Positions 36,601-48,366 of a stretch of 64,000 nt of DNA are shown here, piece after piece (positions within the stretch are counted from its first letter, which is position 1; every line of letters begins with the position of its first letter). Location: positions 872,001 through 936,000 of the forward strand of contig JAQJVL010000249.1 of NCBI GenBank assembly GCA_035578905.1, in the 5' to 3' direction. The translations under genes were made by a program, and so were the position numbers. Source of the DNA: Stictocephala bisonia. Taxonomy: Eukaryota; Arthropoda; Insecta; Hemiptera; Membracidae. The notes beneath the pieces were generated by a model that had not been told where the DNA came from, searched no databases, and was given only the letters and a program-made list of their open reading frames with translations.

Positions 36601-36651
36601 ACACGGCAGTTCTGTAAAAGTCAAAAATTTTAATGGCAGCTAACGTGTTAA

Positions 36652-37431
36652 AATAACAATAATAATACTATACATAAACATCAATTAATTAATTAAATAA
36701 TTATGAACTAACTATTATGAGTGCATCGGAATTATCATAATTACATTCCTGCTTTACAAAAACATGTACATATTCCTACCTATAAAAAAGAATATATAGA
36801 ATATAACACATTATAAATATATATATATACAAAAAACTGAATAAACAAAATTGAAGATGACAAATTAAGACTAACTAATAAAAGTAAATGGAAGCCTATA
36901 ACGTGTTCCCACATATACCCACTACATATCCCTGATACCGAAGTAAATCCTTACGTATTAGCGCACACAAATACACCACTTCACTACCAGAAAAGTAATA
37001 CACTTCAACGACTGTTAATTAACTTAGATTATTTAATTATCATCAGTTATCTGAAATATTCAGAATTTTTAATGAAATAATTAATTAAAAAAAGTGTACT
37101 CCCATTTAAAAATAAAACAAACGCCTTTAATCTTCCAGATAAGATTCTATGAACTAGGCACAAACATAATAAAAAGAAATAATCAAATTTATTACAATAC
37201 CAATATAAAAAAGTAAATATAAATAAATTCAAATATTTAGAACTAAAATTACACCTCATTTATTTTTAAGAATGTAAAAAAAGTATTTTGTTTACTATGT
37301 AAATGGACGTCAATAGAAATAGAACATCATAAATAATTTTCGGGTCAAATATACTTAATTTCAAAGAAAACAAAGAGTAAACCAAGAAAAAACTATTATT
37401 CCAAAACATAATTATGATTTGAAGATAAAAA
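36652..37431. other. No feature recognised
   Basis: AT-rich intron sequence between piggyBac 1 and LINE ORF1 remnants. Confidence 0.4.
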
Positions 37432-38107
37432 GAACAGTTCATATTTACTTCAGATCTTCCAGTCTGACAGCGGTGTGGATATTTCTGCCGTTACCCTCGC
37501 CAGTCACCCACTTCACCCGGCCATCGTCAGTCCATGTGCAGCGCAGTCCATGCTTTTTTACAGCGGCCTGGAAAACTTCCTGTTGCAAAGACGTAAGATC
37601 TTCCCTTATTGTGATACCAGTATTCTTTAATTTCTTTTTATTTTAAGACGTGGTCGCGATAATTGTGCTTCAGTCTGTTTCTGAATTTATACATTTCACT
37701 ATTCCATTTTAGTCTGGTGTTGAGATAGTTTAATCCTGTTCAAGGTATATCATTTTACAATTTAACTCTTGAATGGTATGTTCAAGTTTTAAGATTGTGA
37801 TTTCTCTATCCTCGTCTTGGTCTTCGAAAATTTTGTTGAGCTCAGTCCTCAGTTGGTTTTCCTTTTCTAGTTGATTTTCAGTTAAACTCAGTCTCTCCAT
37901 TAATTTATTACATTTATGAAGTATAGCTTCATTTTCAGGTTTTAGTTCTTCAGTTTGTGATTGGTAGTTAGAAAATGTATTTTTATAACTCTTCAAGCTT
38001 TCAATTTCACTGATTAAGTTAGCATTTTTGGGACTAACTTCCAGTAGATTTGTTTGAGGGTGTGGTTTTCCATTTGTAGAGCATTTCCTACTTCTGCTGC
38101 TAGGCAA
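37432..38107 (-). pseudogene. LINE ORF1-like protein, broken
   Basis: The minus frame 38107-37730 encodes a Lys/Glu-rich coiled coil (ISEIESLKSYKNTFSNYQSQ, then heptad-like LMERLSLTENQLEKENQLRT). After frame changes, 37625-37440 encodes ITIREDLTSLQQEVFQAAVK followed by CTWTDDGRVKWVTGEGNGR, a block I associate with ORF1/gag-like proteins of invertebrate LINEs. Coiled coil then nucleic-acid-binding C-terminus is the usual ORF1 order. It lies directly downstream of an endonuclease fragment (38640-38108), the reverse of the normal ORF1-ORF2 order, so two pieces were joined by rearrangement. Confidence 0.6.
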
Positions 38108-38640
38108 AGTGAAGTCTGTAAGTTAGTTTCTTCCAAGTTTTCAATAATTTATCCCAATTCAAATTTCTAGCATATGCTAAAAAGCTAGCAAGGTTAATGC
38201 TTCTAAAATTTCGAAAAGAAACAAACTTAGGCACGTGTTGTGGCGATGTGACTTTATGGACACAGTACAGAAGATCATGTTTTGATATCCCAGGGACAGA
38301 CAGATGACCATGATGTGCAATTCGAGTTGAGTCACTAACCGCTAGCAGGTCAATCAAGGTGTCAGAGTGATCAGTGTGGTGAGTGGGCTGAAAAGGGAGT
38401 AAAGTTAAGTTACTTGAGTAAAAAATAGTGGTAAGTTGTCGTTTGTCATACGTGTCTCATCCCAGTAAATCAGTATTAAAATCACCCGTCACAATGACAT
38501 GACTATACAGAGGCATCAGTCTTAACAGGACACTTTCAAATTCTGCCAAGAAGCCAACTTTAGGTGGTCAATAACAAAGTCCAAGGAGCATGTGATTAAG
38601 TGATATATCCATAAACATCCACTCAGGTCGAAATGGTCTT
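38108..38640 (-). pseudogene. LINE endonuclease fragment
   Basis: On the minus strand, HVIVTGDFNTDLLG (catalytic GDFN motif, near 38500) is followed by HTDHSDTLIDLLAVSDSTRI and HHGHLSVPGISKHDLLYCVH. The SKHDLL histidine motif is the end of the APE-type endonuclease domain. Stops and frameshifts separate the blocks. It is related to the copy at 32520-33596. Confidence 0.75.
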
Positions 38641-38699
38641 TAGGTGTCAGATATCTCCAACACCTTAATGGTGATAGAAGATCTGATGTAAGCCGCTTG

Positions 38700-38923
38700 A
38701 TGTAGTTACTGCCAATAGAAATAATAACTTGGAAAAGTCCTACCTCTGTTTTAATACAAACCTACTTTATGTCAACAAAAAAAAGTAAGGAAATTATTTG
38801 TATTAAAACCTTCAGAAAAAAATTTGTTAAATTATTAGGGGTAATTCTTGATACTAAGTTTAGATGAAAAGAGCACACAAATGTACTTAGCAAACATTCA
38901 ACTGGTAGTTACCTGTTCTTTAA
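38700..38923 (+). pseudogene. LINE reverse transcriptase fragment, left of piggyBac 2
   Basis: The plus strand reads VRKLFVLKPSEKKFVKLLGV then ILDTKFR-stop-KEHTNVLSKHSTGSYLFF. This is the segment just after the palm, where LGV-x-LD-x-K...W-x-x-H is usual. It stops at the TTAA where piggyBac 2 is inserted; the LINE resumes at 42736. The partner sequence shows the transposon landed in an already resident LINE. Confidence 0.65.
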
Positions 38924-38937
38924 CCCTTTGAGGGCCA

Positions 38938-39043
38938 GACGGCAATTTATTGCCGTCAAAGATCGTATTTAAAAACGCCAGACGGCAATATCTTGCCGCC
39001 GATGATATACGCGAGAAGCGCCAGACGGCTATATATAGTCGCT
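38938..39043. promoter_or_regulatory. piggyBac 2 phased palindromes
   Basis: GACGGCAATTTATTGCCGTC (38938-38957), GACGGCAATATCTTGCCGCC (38981-39000) and GACGGCTATATATAGTCGCT (39024-39043). Centres are 38947.5, 38990.5 and 39033.5, that is 23.5, 66.5 and 109.5 bp from the element end. The left palindrome is nearly perfect and they decay inward. Likely protein-binding or hairpin sites at the 5' end. Confidence 0.8.
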
Positions 39044-39109
39044 TTGATATTCATTGTTGTATCAATACATATGACTTCAAATTATTATTGTTCTATGTTT
39101 TTCTGATTC

Positions 39110-39601
<492 letters not shown>

Positions 39602-39942
39602 ATTTACAAAATAATATTTACAAGTCATTATCAGGCCTACATTTTTTTATTTACAAACATGCTTGGCAAAGCAAGTGCCATGACAGCCTTCATTGCACCG
39701 AGAACAAGCTGTTCTGGATCGTTTTCTTCCAGTTTTATAGTCCTTTCCCTTAGGGGTGCATACCCAACATGTCTTTTGATTATTACCAGGTAGAGTAATT
39801 ACACCTAATGCACGGTTATTTGAAGCTGCTTCTTGTACACGCTGCTCTCCAAGCCATTCTTCTGTTACACTGGCAACAATACTTGCAATAAAGGGATATC
39901 TTTCAATAGGTTTTATATTATTCTTCTTACAATTGTATATGA
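39602..39942 (-). repeat. Inverted copy of the piggyBac 2 transposase 3' end
   Basis: The reverse complement of this stretch matches about 41822-42157 with very high identity, covering the transposase C-terminus, including its cysteine cluster, the stop codon and about 50 bp of 3' sequence. The two copies form inverted repeats about 1.9 kb apart. The copy ends exactly at the mariner terminus. Confidence 0.9.
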
Positions 39943-40191
39943 TATCACTTTTACTTTGAACCTCTGTGATTTTTTTACTTCACTGTTTTCATGTGACATT
40001 ATCAGCTGACTGGTACCAGTGCTAGTCTACTAGGATATTCGTTGTTTATCATTTCTGCTCCGTTGTGTTTATGTTATTATTGTTTGTTGGTTTCGTTCAT
40101 ACTTCAGTCTTTTAGTTTATAGTTGTAATTATATATAGTTTATAGTATTTAGTTGTTACTTGTTAGTGTATAATTGTAAATATGAGTGATA

Positions 40192-42109
40192 ATTTACGAT
40201 CTCATGGAAGTGAAATTGACCGACAATTAGGCCTAGATAATGATCTTGCATCGTCTGATAGTGAATTGGAGGTTAGTGAGGATGAAGATACGGAAAGTGA
40301 TTTAGATAGATTTAGGTGAAAATGAATCAGGATCATTATTTGGTGATGACACGGATGATGATCCTACCTATGAACCTCAATCAACTTTGACAACACAAAG
40401 ACGGATTCTCACAGGTAGGCCTAATCCAAACATATTTACTGGGGAACAAACTAGACCTGTAGGTCAAGGTAGGCCTGTATTTAGCTCAAGTGAATCTGAT
40501 GATGACTCAAATGACCTAATAAATCGATCACAGCCTAATAACCAACATCAGTATGTTTGGGAAAAACTCAATACTGGTAATAACACTTCAACTAGGCCAC
40601 TCACACATAACTTTCAATACATGGAATGTACTGGTCCAAAACATTGTCCACCCTTGGTTGCTAGTCCAGTTGAGTAGTTCAACCTTTTTTTTTACTACAA
40701 CACTTTTAACTTTATTCCAAAGACAAACAAACAGATATGCTGAACAATTGCTAGCAGCCAAAAGAGACCAACTTTCACCACACAGTCGATTTAGAGCTTG
40801 GATCCCTACATCTGTACTTGAAATAAAAGCCTTTATCATAACTATTTTAAACATGGGCTTAATTCAAAAGCCAACAATGAAGTCATACTGGACAGACTGT
40901 AGTAATCAGGCAACTCCCTGGTTTAAAAAAATGTTTAAAAGAAATCGTTTTGAACTTTTGCTAAGCTGCTTCCGTATGGTTGATGATACAAAACTTCAAA
41001 ATGTAATGAACCAAATTATGACTCATCACAAAAATTTAATCCCATTATTGACCATTGTAATAATGTATTTACACATTTTTATGTACCCCACCAACAGTTA
41101 TCAATTGATGAAAGCATAATTGGAACAAAATGCCAGACCAAAATGATGCAGTATCTACCCAACAAACATCACAGTAGATGGGGTATAAAACTTTGGGTCC
41201 TTTGTGACTCCGTGACTAATTATTGTCTCAGTTTTTATTGCTATAAAGGAAAAAGTGCAAATCCTCAAGAAATAAATGAAGTAAAGGAAAAGGGGTTATC
41301 TCATGTTGTTGTCTCAAAACTTTTAACTGTAGGCAATTTTCTAGGTAAAGGTTTTCATTTATTTACTGACAACTTTTACACTAGTGTTCCCCTAATGGAC
41401 TGGTTATATAAAAACAAAACCTTTATGACTGGTACTGTAAAAAGAGATAGGAAACACCTACCAAATGAGATAAAAGCTAAAATTGATGTAGGTTGTTCTG
41501 TGTACTGTAAAGAAAAGAACAAGCCCCTTGTAGCTTTAGGCTTTAGACAAAAAAAAGTCACAGAAAAATCCTGTACTGTTACTTTCTTCAAAACCAGAAA
41601 TAAATGATACAGAATAAGTAAGAAGACGGCATGGAAGAGTCACATCAGAAAAAAAACCAGCTATTGTACAAAGCTATTGTAAGTACATGGGAGGAATTGA
41701 TACTCATGACATGATGCTGTACACCTATCTTGATGAGCGACGCTCAATGAAATATTGGCGCAAAGCAACATTTAATATTTTTTCAAGAATGGTACTCAAT
41801 TGCTACATTATTTATAAAACAAATTGTAAGAAGAATAATATAAAACCTATTGAAAGATATCCCTTTATTGCAAGTATTGTTGCCAGTGTAACAGAAGAAT
41901 GGCTTGAAGAGCAGCGTGTACAAGAAGCAGCTTCAAATAACCGTGCATTAGGTGTAATTACTCTATCTGGTAATAATGAAAAGACATGTTGGGTATGCAC
42001 CCCTAAGGGAAAGGACTATAAAACTGGAAGAAAACGATCCAGAACAGCTTGTTCTCGGTGCAATGAAGGCTGTCATGGCACTTGCTTTGCCAAGCATGTC
42101 TGTAAATAA
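40192..42109 (+). pseudogene. piggyBac transposase, multiply frameshifted
   Basis: Starts MSDNLRSHGSEIDRQLGLDN with a Ser/Asp/Glu-rich N-terminus. A frameshift near 40315 leads to FGDDTDDDPTYEPQST. Another near 40677 leads to FRAWIPTSVLEIKAFIITIL (start of the catalytic domain). A break near 41060 precedes QLSIDESIIGTKCQTKMMQY with the first catalytic Asp. The second is in FHLFTDNFYTSVPLMDWL and the third in YMGGIDTHDMMLYTYLDERR, reached after a stop near 41605. The C-terminus has a cysteine cluster, CWVCTPKGK...CSRCNEGCHGTC. At least four disruptions make it dead although all three Asp residues survive. It belongs to a different piggyBac lineage from element 1: little residue identity outside motifs, different ends and different palindrome arms. 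Confidence 0.88.
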
Positions 42110-42735
42110 AAAAATGTAGGCCTGATAATGACTTGTAAATATTATTTTGTAAATAGTGTGTGTAACTGTTTTAAAACTGTTTATGGATCCAGAAATCAGC
42201 TCTTTACTAGTACAGCAGATATGTAAGTAATTATTTTAATTTCTTCGCATTTAATAATTATTAGTATTAACAATTAGAATAAGTTGCTGAAGTAATTTAT
42301 GTATATTTCTACAAAATGTGTTATAAATAACTTATTTATAGGGGAAATAACACCAAATTTTCTACAAATGTTCCTTTTTAAATGCAAAATAAAATAATAT
42401 AATTCCCCACTGTAAAATTATTTTTACTTTTTTAGTTATTAGCAAAAATAAATAAATAAATTTAAAAAATTTGTAAATTTATTTCAATTATTATTATTTT
42501 TTTTAACTACTTAGAATTACATCTATATATTTTTTTATCAATAGTTTATACCTATACAAATACTTTGGTGCATTATTATGTCAGTGCCTAACTTATAAGA
42601 TAAATTATAAATTTATTGGTCGACAACTGCAAAATCGCCCATTTTGGCTTGGCATTTTTAGCTAAACAGAACAGGTATGATATGTGAAAATATTTTGTAA
42701 CATGTCATATTTCTGCCTGGTCCTCAAAGGGTTAT

Positions 42736-43410
42736 ACAGTACTGATCTTGGTGTAAATGCAAACTTTCATTTTTTCCATAAGCTTAAGGCATGGGGTTTT
42801 ACTATGGAGAAGGTTCAAATAGATGGAAAAAGGTTTTTGTATGGCAGAAAAAAGCCATAAGATGTATTTTAAGTCGAAACAGTGATGAATCTTATTTTGT
42901 AAATCTTTAGATATCGACTCTTCTAAGTTAACTTATCCTAGAATTTTTTCTTTAAAAATGAGCATTTCAACGAATGTTACATGAAAAGTACTATACATGG
43001 TCATGATACAAAACATAAGAATATGATTCAAAATCATTTTGCTCGACAAGACAAAACACAAAAATAAAATAGTTTTTGTTATTTAAGTATAAAAATATTT
43101 ACCAAACATGCATAACTACAAACATTTTACAACCTTTGTTGTTAAGTGGCTAAAGAAAAACACTTTTCACACTATACATACAGGAATATCATAATTCAGA
43201 CATGGTGGGTTTGATTTTTTTGACATTTACATTCCAGTAGGCTTAGTAGTTTATATGTATTGTAACAATGTGTTTTATTGTTATCTTAAACTGTGCCTGG
43301 AAATGTAATTTATTAATTGAAATTAAATTTTGTATCGTAAGCTTTTTATTGTGACTGTGTCTGTTGTAATCATGTTATTTAACGACAATAAAGGTTGTCC
43401 AATAGTAAAA
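42736..43410 (+). pseudogene. LINE fragment, right of piggyBac 2, with 3' tail
   Basis: Continues the LINE interrupted at 38923. The plus strand includes VWQKKAIRCILSRNSDESYF near 42840-42900, typical of the thumb and C-terminal region of Jockey/CR1-like ORF2 ('QKKAIR'). Later text is stop-rich. It ends near 43400 with CGACAATAAAGGTTG-like tail sequence. Interrupted by several stops. Confidence 0.65.
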
Positions 43411-44757
43411 TTATCATGTCTCCTTACCAGGCTGAATGTAACTATCCATTCTGAAAAAAATAATGTTCAATGAAAACTAAGAACTATTCCATGGTGAATA
43501 TACAACACACTCATACACTAACACATAAGACAGGGCAGTCGACACTAACTCGGATGACTGACGTGAAAGTCTGCTCTCCAATAATTTAATTATCATCTTA
43601 AAGACTTTACAATAAACCTCTATAGAACAAACTTCTGCAACATCCATATGGTATGTTAAAGTCACCTTTACATGGTATGTTAAGTCCATATGGTACCTTA
43701 ACTGTCACCAGAATGCTATTTTTTTAACAAATCGTGTAGGATTAACAAAATACAAGGGGCAGGAGTACTGTGGGGCTTCTCTGTCCAATATATCCTCTCT
43801 CAATCAATACAGTTCTTAGGTTTATGCAACACAATTTCATTCACAGGAATACTACTACATTTTTTGCACAAATTGTTAAGTAGTGTACAAATACAAACAA
43901 CAAACACATAATACAAGTCCCATAAATATATAAGCCTCAAACATTAGTAAATGCGATCCTTTGACAACCCATCATGTCTGATAATGGTAAATATTGTTCA
44001 CCCAAATTGATAACCATAAAATAAATAATTACTATGTACTATGTCAAACATCAGTGACATTTATATTGTTTACAAGCCTATTTAATCAGTGGAAATAAAA
44101 AAAATCTAAAAAAAAACCATTGGAGTGCTAATCATATTGTTTTTTTATGTAGGATGGACCAATTATTTATAGTCTGATTTGTAGCATTGTGTGTTCTTTA
44201 TAAGGATATGATTTTTGCTTTGTCAAGATATATGATCTATTCTCTCATTAAGAAATGTTTCTGACTTCTGAAGGATCATCCTAATGTGATAAACTAAAGA
44301 CCTTAAATTTGATGTACTACTCGACCTCGATCCTGTCGCCCAGATGAGAAAACTTGTTTATTTAAATCATTAAAACGTTAAAATTGTTTTGTCCTCTAAA
44401 GTATGTTGGTGAAAAATGAGAATTATTTAATGTTTGAAATAAATATGTGTTAGAATGTTGATATGTAGGTAGGTTTTTATACAAGCATAAAACTGCTTCA
44501 GGATACCAAAGTTTTAAACAAAATTTTACTTATTCTAAACCTCTTTTATTACATAATCCTGCAGAGAATTATTTTTAATTACACTATTAGAAAGCTAATA
44601 ATCTACTCAATAATACAGGCAACATTTTAATTTGTTTTGCATGCAAATGCTCTGTCAGACATTTGTGAAGTATTATATGTGATCGTGTATCAATGTACCC
44701 TACTACCCTAAATCTTATGAACCAATTTGATGTTACCTGTAGCTCTTACATCAGCTG
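43411..44757. other. No gene; weak fold-back relic
   Basis: AT-rich intron. Around 44265-44330, CTTCTGAAGGATCATCCTAA and AAAGACCTTAAATTTGATGT resemble the arm of the fold-back element at 9.4-11.5 kb. Nothing else is recognised. Confidence 0.4.
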
Positions 44758-44933
44758 CTATAAATATGCTCCTGGATTAAGTACAGGAGAGTGTTTTTTT
44801 AAAGCTCGCTGAACTTGGGGTAACGCTGTATCAACCATTTTGTCTTCTGCCTCTGTTGCCGTTTCATATCGGATCACCCGAAGGTAAGAATCTTCAATAG
44901 GTTTCTGGACGATAGCAGCATGTAAATCCAACC
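44758..44933 (-). CDS. Terminal exon with stop; possible alternative end of the PDZ gene
   Basis: After the acceptor ATGTTAACAG (before 44933) a frame of 57 codons runs to TAG at 44760-44758. It contains LDLHAAIVQKPIEDSYLRVI, RYETATEAEDKMVDTALPQV and QRALKKHSPVLNPGAYL. The composition is clearly protein-like and distinct from flanking intron. The exon starts with two bases of a split codon, the same acceptor phase as exon C, so splicing from exon B would give a short isoform with one PDZ domain. An AATAAA lies on the minus strand near 44547. I do not recognise the family. It might instead end a nested gene or be a conserved fragment. A CTACAG|GTAACA donor further on is preceded by this stop. 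Confidence 0.55.
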
Positions 44934-45297
44934 CTGTTAACATGTACCAACAAAACAATATATATCTTGGCATTATCATCTCCAGGAGGAATATAATACA
45001 TGAAATAACAGTAGCTTTAACTTTGGCTAATCATATTGCGTTAAGGTGGGGCAATGGGTTTTCGGTGTGTTAATAATTTCCTGATTTTATAATCAAAATT
45101 TGTTAATTGTTAAAGTAACAGTTTGCATAGTATGTTTACCTACTATACATTTCAACTATACATTTTTTAAATGTTATATACTTTATTACATATTGTTAAG
45201 GCTAAAACACACTACATAAACAAATGACGTACGAGATCATTAAATTAATTTTATGAATACAATCTAGATTTAAATTCTGTTAGCCAACACTTCAACT

Positions 45298-45690
45298 TCA
45301 CACATACATTGATATCGACCCACCCGCCCGCCCATACACATACATAGGTACCGATCCACCCATACACATACATTGGTATCGACCCACCCATACACATACA
45401 TTGATATTGACCCACCCGCCCACCCATACACATACATTGATATCGACCCACCCGCCCACCCATACACATACATTGATATCGACCCACCCACCCGCCCATA
45501 CATATACATAGGTACCGAACCACCCATACACATACATTGGTATCGACCCACCCATACACATACATTGATATCGACCCACCTGCCCACCTATACATTGATA
45601 TCGACCCACCCGCCCACCCATACACATACACTGATCAATACCACTGCATGTGTATGGGTGGGTGGGTGTGTCAATACCACTGTGACTTCT
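45298..45690. repeat. GTATGGGTGGG-family minisatellite, about 10 units, polarity switch
   Basis: Units of about 35 bp with core CATACACATACATTGATATC then GACCCACCCGCCCAC. Near 45630 the polarity flips to the G-rich form (GCATGTGTATGGGTGGGTGG), so the array ends in an inverted unit. Long open frames across it on both strands are repeat artefacts. Confidence 0.92.
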
Positions 45691-48300
45691 TGGAAATTAT
45701 CACATATAAGAAGTATTGTTATAAAAGTAATTTGAAGATGTCAAATGTTTTAGTAGGAAATGGAATTGTTAGATAAATAAATACAGGTTTACAATGTCTG
45801 ATATATCAAAACAAGGATAACTTATGTCACTTTTAGATAGAAACAATTTACTACTCTTCACTTAAGACAGGAAAAACATATTAAAAAATTGTTGACCACT
45901 ACAATAGAACTTGTGGACTTATGAAGTGGTAAATTTAGCTGTTATTAAATCAAGTTTAAGACAAAAACATTCAAAGTACACATTTAATTTTTTGGAATTA
46001 CGTGTTTTACACATAATTGAAGAGATTTACATATTTTTCATTTAAAAAAAAGGAAAATTATATTTTTACCTGCGATAAAACGCTATCGGAATATTATTTA
46101 ATCAATATTCTTTACAATAAAAACTATATTAATCCCTCTAGGAGTATCTTATCAAAAACAATTTGTTTATTAACTCGTAAACTATGTATTGTTGTAAGAG
46201 AAACTTCGACTTTTGAAGCAACATGTCAGACTCCCACTGTTTGGCTCGTCCCCACCACGCCACCAACAGACCCCTCCTCTCCTTCCAGCCACCTGTATTT
46301 TCGTCCCGACTGAGGCTTACTCTATCTAGTAAATCTAAATTACAGACTTTACTCTAGTTCCGTCTTACGAAAATTAGCCCTTCACATAGTATGAATATAA
46401 TATGTACGATTCATACATTACTCATACAATATAATTAAGACCCTTCCTAAGAATATTTGTTTATATAAATTATTAGAATTAGAATTATAAATACAATGTT
46501 GTTGTTAGTCTATAGTTTCTACTAGTAAATATTTTAATACTTGCAATAAGCAATTTGCATCTTGGCTGAAAACGACATAAATATACCCGAAAAGTACCAC
46601 TTGACAGACCCAAACAACCTATATTAAATTAAAACTTAATTATGTCAAGTTCAATGTAAACAGTGTGTCACATGTTTGTAATTTTATTGTTATTATTGTG
46701 TAAATTATTGTGATTTCTTTTTAGATTATTTTAGGCTACATTGACTAGGTATTATTACTGTTTAATGACATTGTCAATGATGTAACCATCCTTACGGCAA
46801 ATAAAAATTATTATTATTATTATTATATTTTTATGGGAAACATTTATGGGGAAACTTCATCTGCTAAGTTTTCCCATAGCTGTTGGGAACCTTTGCTTGT
46901 AATAGTTTTGTTTCTTTTACATTTTTATGTCCAAGATAATACCAAACTCATATATAAATGACTTGTTATGTAAATCTCAAGAGCTTTTCTATCATCATAA
47001 ATTTAATTATATAAAAAGTATTTAGAAATTATAAATATGAAAATATTCAGCATAATAGCATCAGATGATTGATTAGGAAGCCGACACTTGAAATAACAAC
47101 GCCGATACATCTAAAAATTGTGTGAAACTGGCTCAAAACACCCTTCTTTTTGCGTTGCTCGCATATCTAACGCATGCATGACATTTGACATACTATTTGA
47201 GATTATTTTTGGGTTGTCTATTAGTAAATTATGAATAAAAACAACAAAAATAGATGGATAAAAATTTAGTTTTCCTTGTAAATTTACACTTATTGTTTAT
47301 TTATTGCGCTACTACCATTGTAACAGTTAAAACTCCCACCATTTTCCACTTTTTTTTAGAAAAATTAGATAGAAACATTACTTTTTGTAATGAATTAATA
47401 AAATATTACTGTCACAGCTCTCATTAAAAAATATTTTAATACTTAATGGCAATAATTTTATGTCCCCTCCCTCCCAAATAAACTTATTCTGTAAATAAAC
47501 ACACGCCTTCACTTCTGTCCAATTCATCCTATTTGCGATTGACCATGCCTAGCTATTTGGTTTGCTGTTTCTAAGTTTTCATGTGCTGTTTTCCCATTAT
47601 GTTGAAATTCTCTACTTGTTGTGGTTTTAATTCTTTTCCATATTTTATTTTTTTGCCCAAGATAGATAATACCAAATACATTCATAGATAACGTGTCATG
47701 TACGCTATAAGAACTTTGGTATCCATACTTCTTACTACAGTAGTTAAACAATTAAAGCTTATTAACTGGCCCAAATGATCAGACATCCCTGTTTCTACCA
47801 TCTGTGCAAATTTGTAGTCAAAATTCATAAAAATGTTGTCCAGGCAGGTTTTCGACCTATAGTAATACAGGTTGGCTCATTAAAACATGGCTTTAAATTT
47901 TGTTGGTCCGACCGACGTTGGAACGGTCCTGTCTGATGATACACAGGCGAGTCGCGGCAACACACTACCCGTCTACCGATGTCGGGCCTGTGTTGCGAAA
48001 ACACTAGCCGTGGGAACTAGGCTTTAATATGTTACTCTGTACTGCAGTTTAATGTTAATAATTAATTTTTCAGCTTATTACATAATGTACAAGCTTATGT
48101 TTTGCATTAAAACTAGGCCTACTGTAATAAAAGGGTATTTGTGACCTGCAGTATATTAAATTCTAAAAATATCTTTTTTCTAACCTTTTCTTTCTCATTT
48201 TGTTAATCAATATATACTATACAGTATTAAAATTTAACCTGCATAAGCACTAATATTAAGTTTCTAGCGATATAAGTGTGATTGGGTGGATTCTCTATAA
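45691..48300. other. Intron; LINE-like tail and a duplicated unknown repeat
   Basis: The stretch 46590-46830 ends AACCATCCTTACGGCAAATA followed by (ATT)n, resembling a plus-strand LINE 3' tail. Segments 46835-46990 and 47560-47760 are diverged direct copies of one another (shared GTTTTCCCAT, AGATAATACCAAA). The stretch 47900-48025 is GC-richer. No gene is supported. Confidence 0.4.
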
Positions 48301-48366
48301 TCTGTCTATTCTCCTATCCGTCACAGCTGCGGTCCTGACCCCTGACGGAAAATAGGGTTTCTACTG
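48301..48366. mobile_element. Right end of a Tigger-type MITE
   Basis: Reads inward CAGTAGAAACCCTATTTTCC then GTCAGGGGTCAGGACC, followed by TA. It is like the MITE ends at 2.9-25 kb. I could not locate the left end. Confidence 0.5.

Larger units (their letters stand above)
33798..36647 (+). mobile_element. piggyBac element 1, 2850 bp, near-intact
   Basis: TTAA at 33794-33797 and 36648-36651 flanks perfect 13-bp inverted ends CACGTTAGCTGCC. Inside are one transposase frame broken by a single stop and palindromic subterminal repeats at both ends. The ends start with CAC and not the CCC seen in the other TTAA elements here. Length, TTAA target and gene content fit the piggyBac superfamily. Confidence 0.93.

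Noticed and set aside
44982..45250. Search for a further exon upstream of the 44933 exon
   Set aside because: The methionine-containing upstream extension (PRYILFCWYML) reads through an intron-like tract before a clear splice acceptor, so it was not included.
45251..45735. Long overlapping open frames on both strands encoding Tyr/Gly/Val-rich repeats
   Set aside because: They are translations of the tandem minisatellite in several frames at once, not a protein-coding gene.
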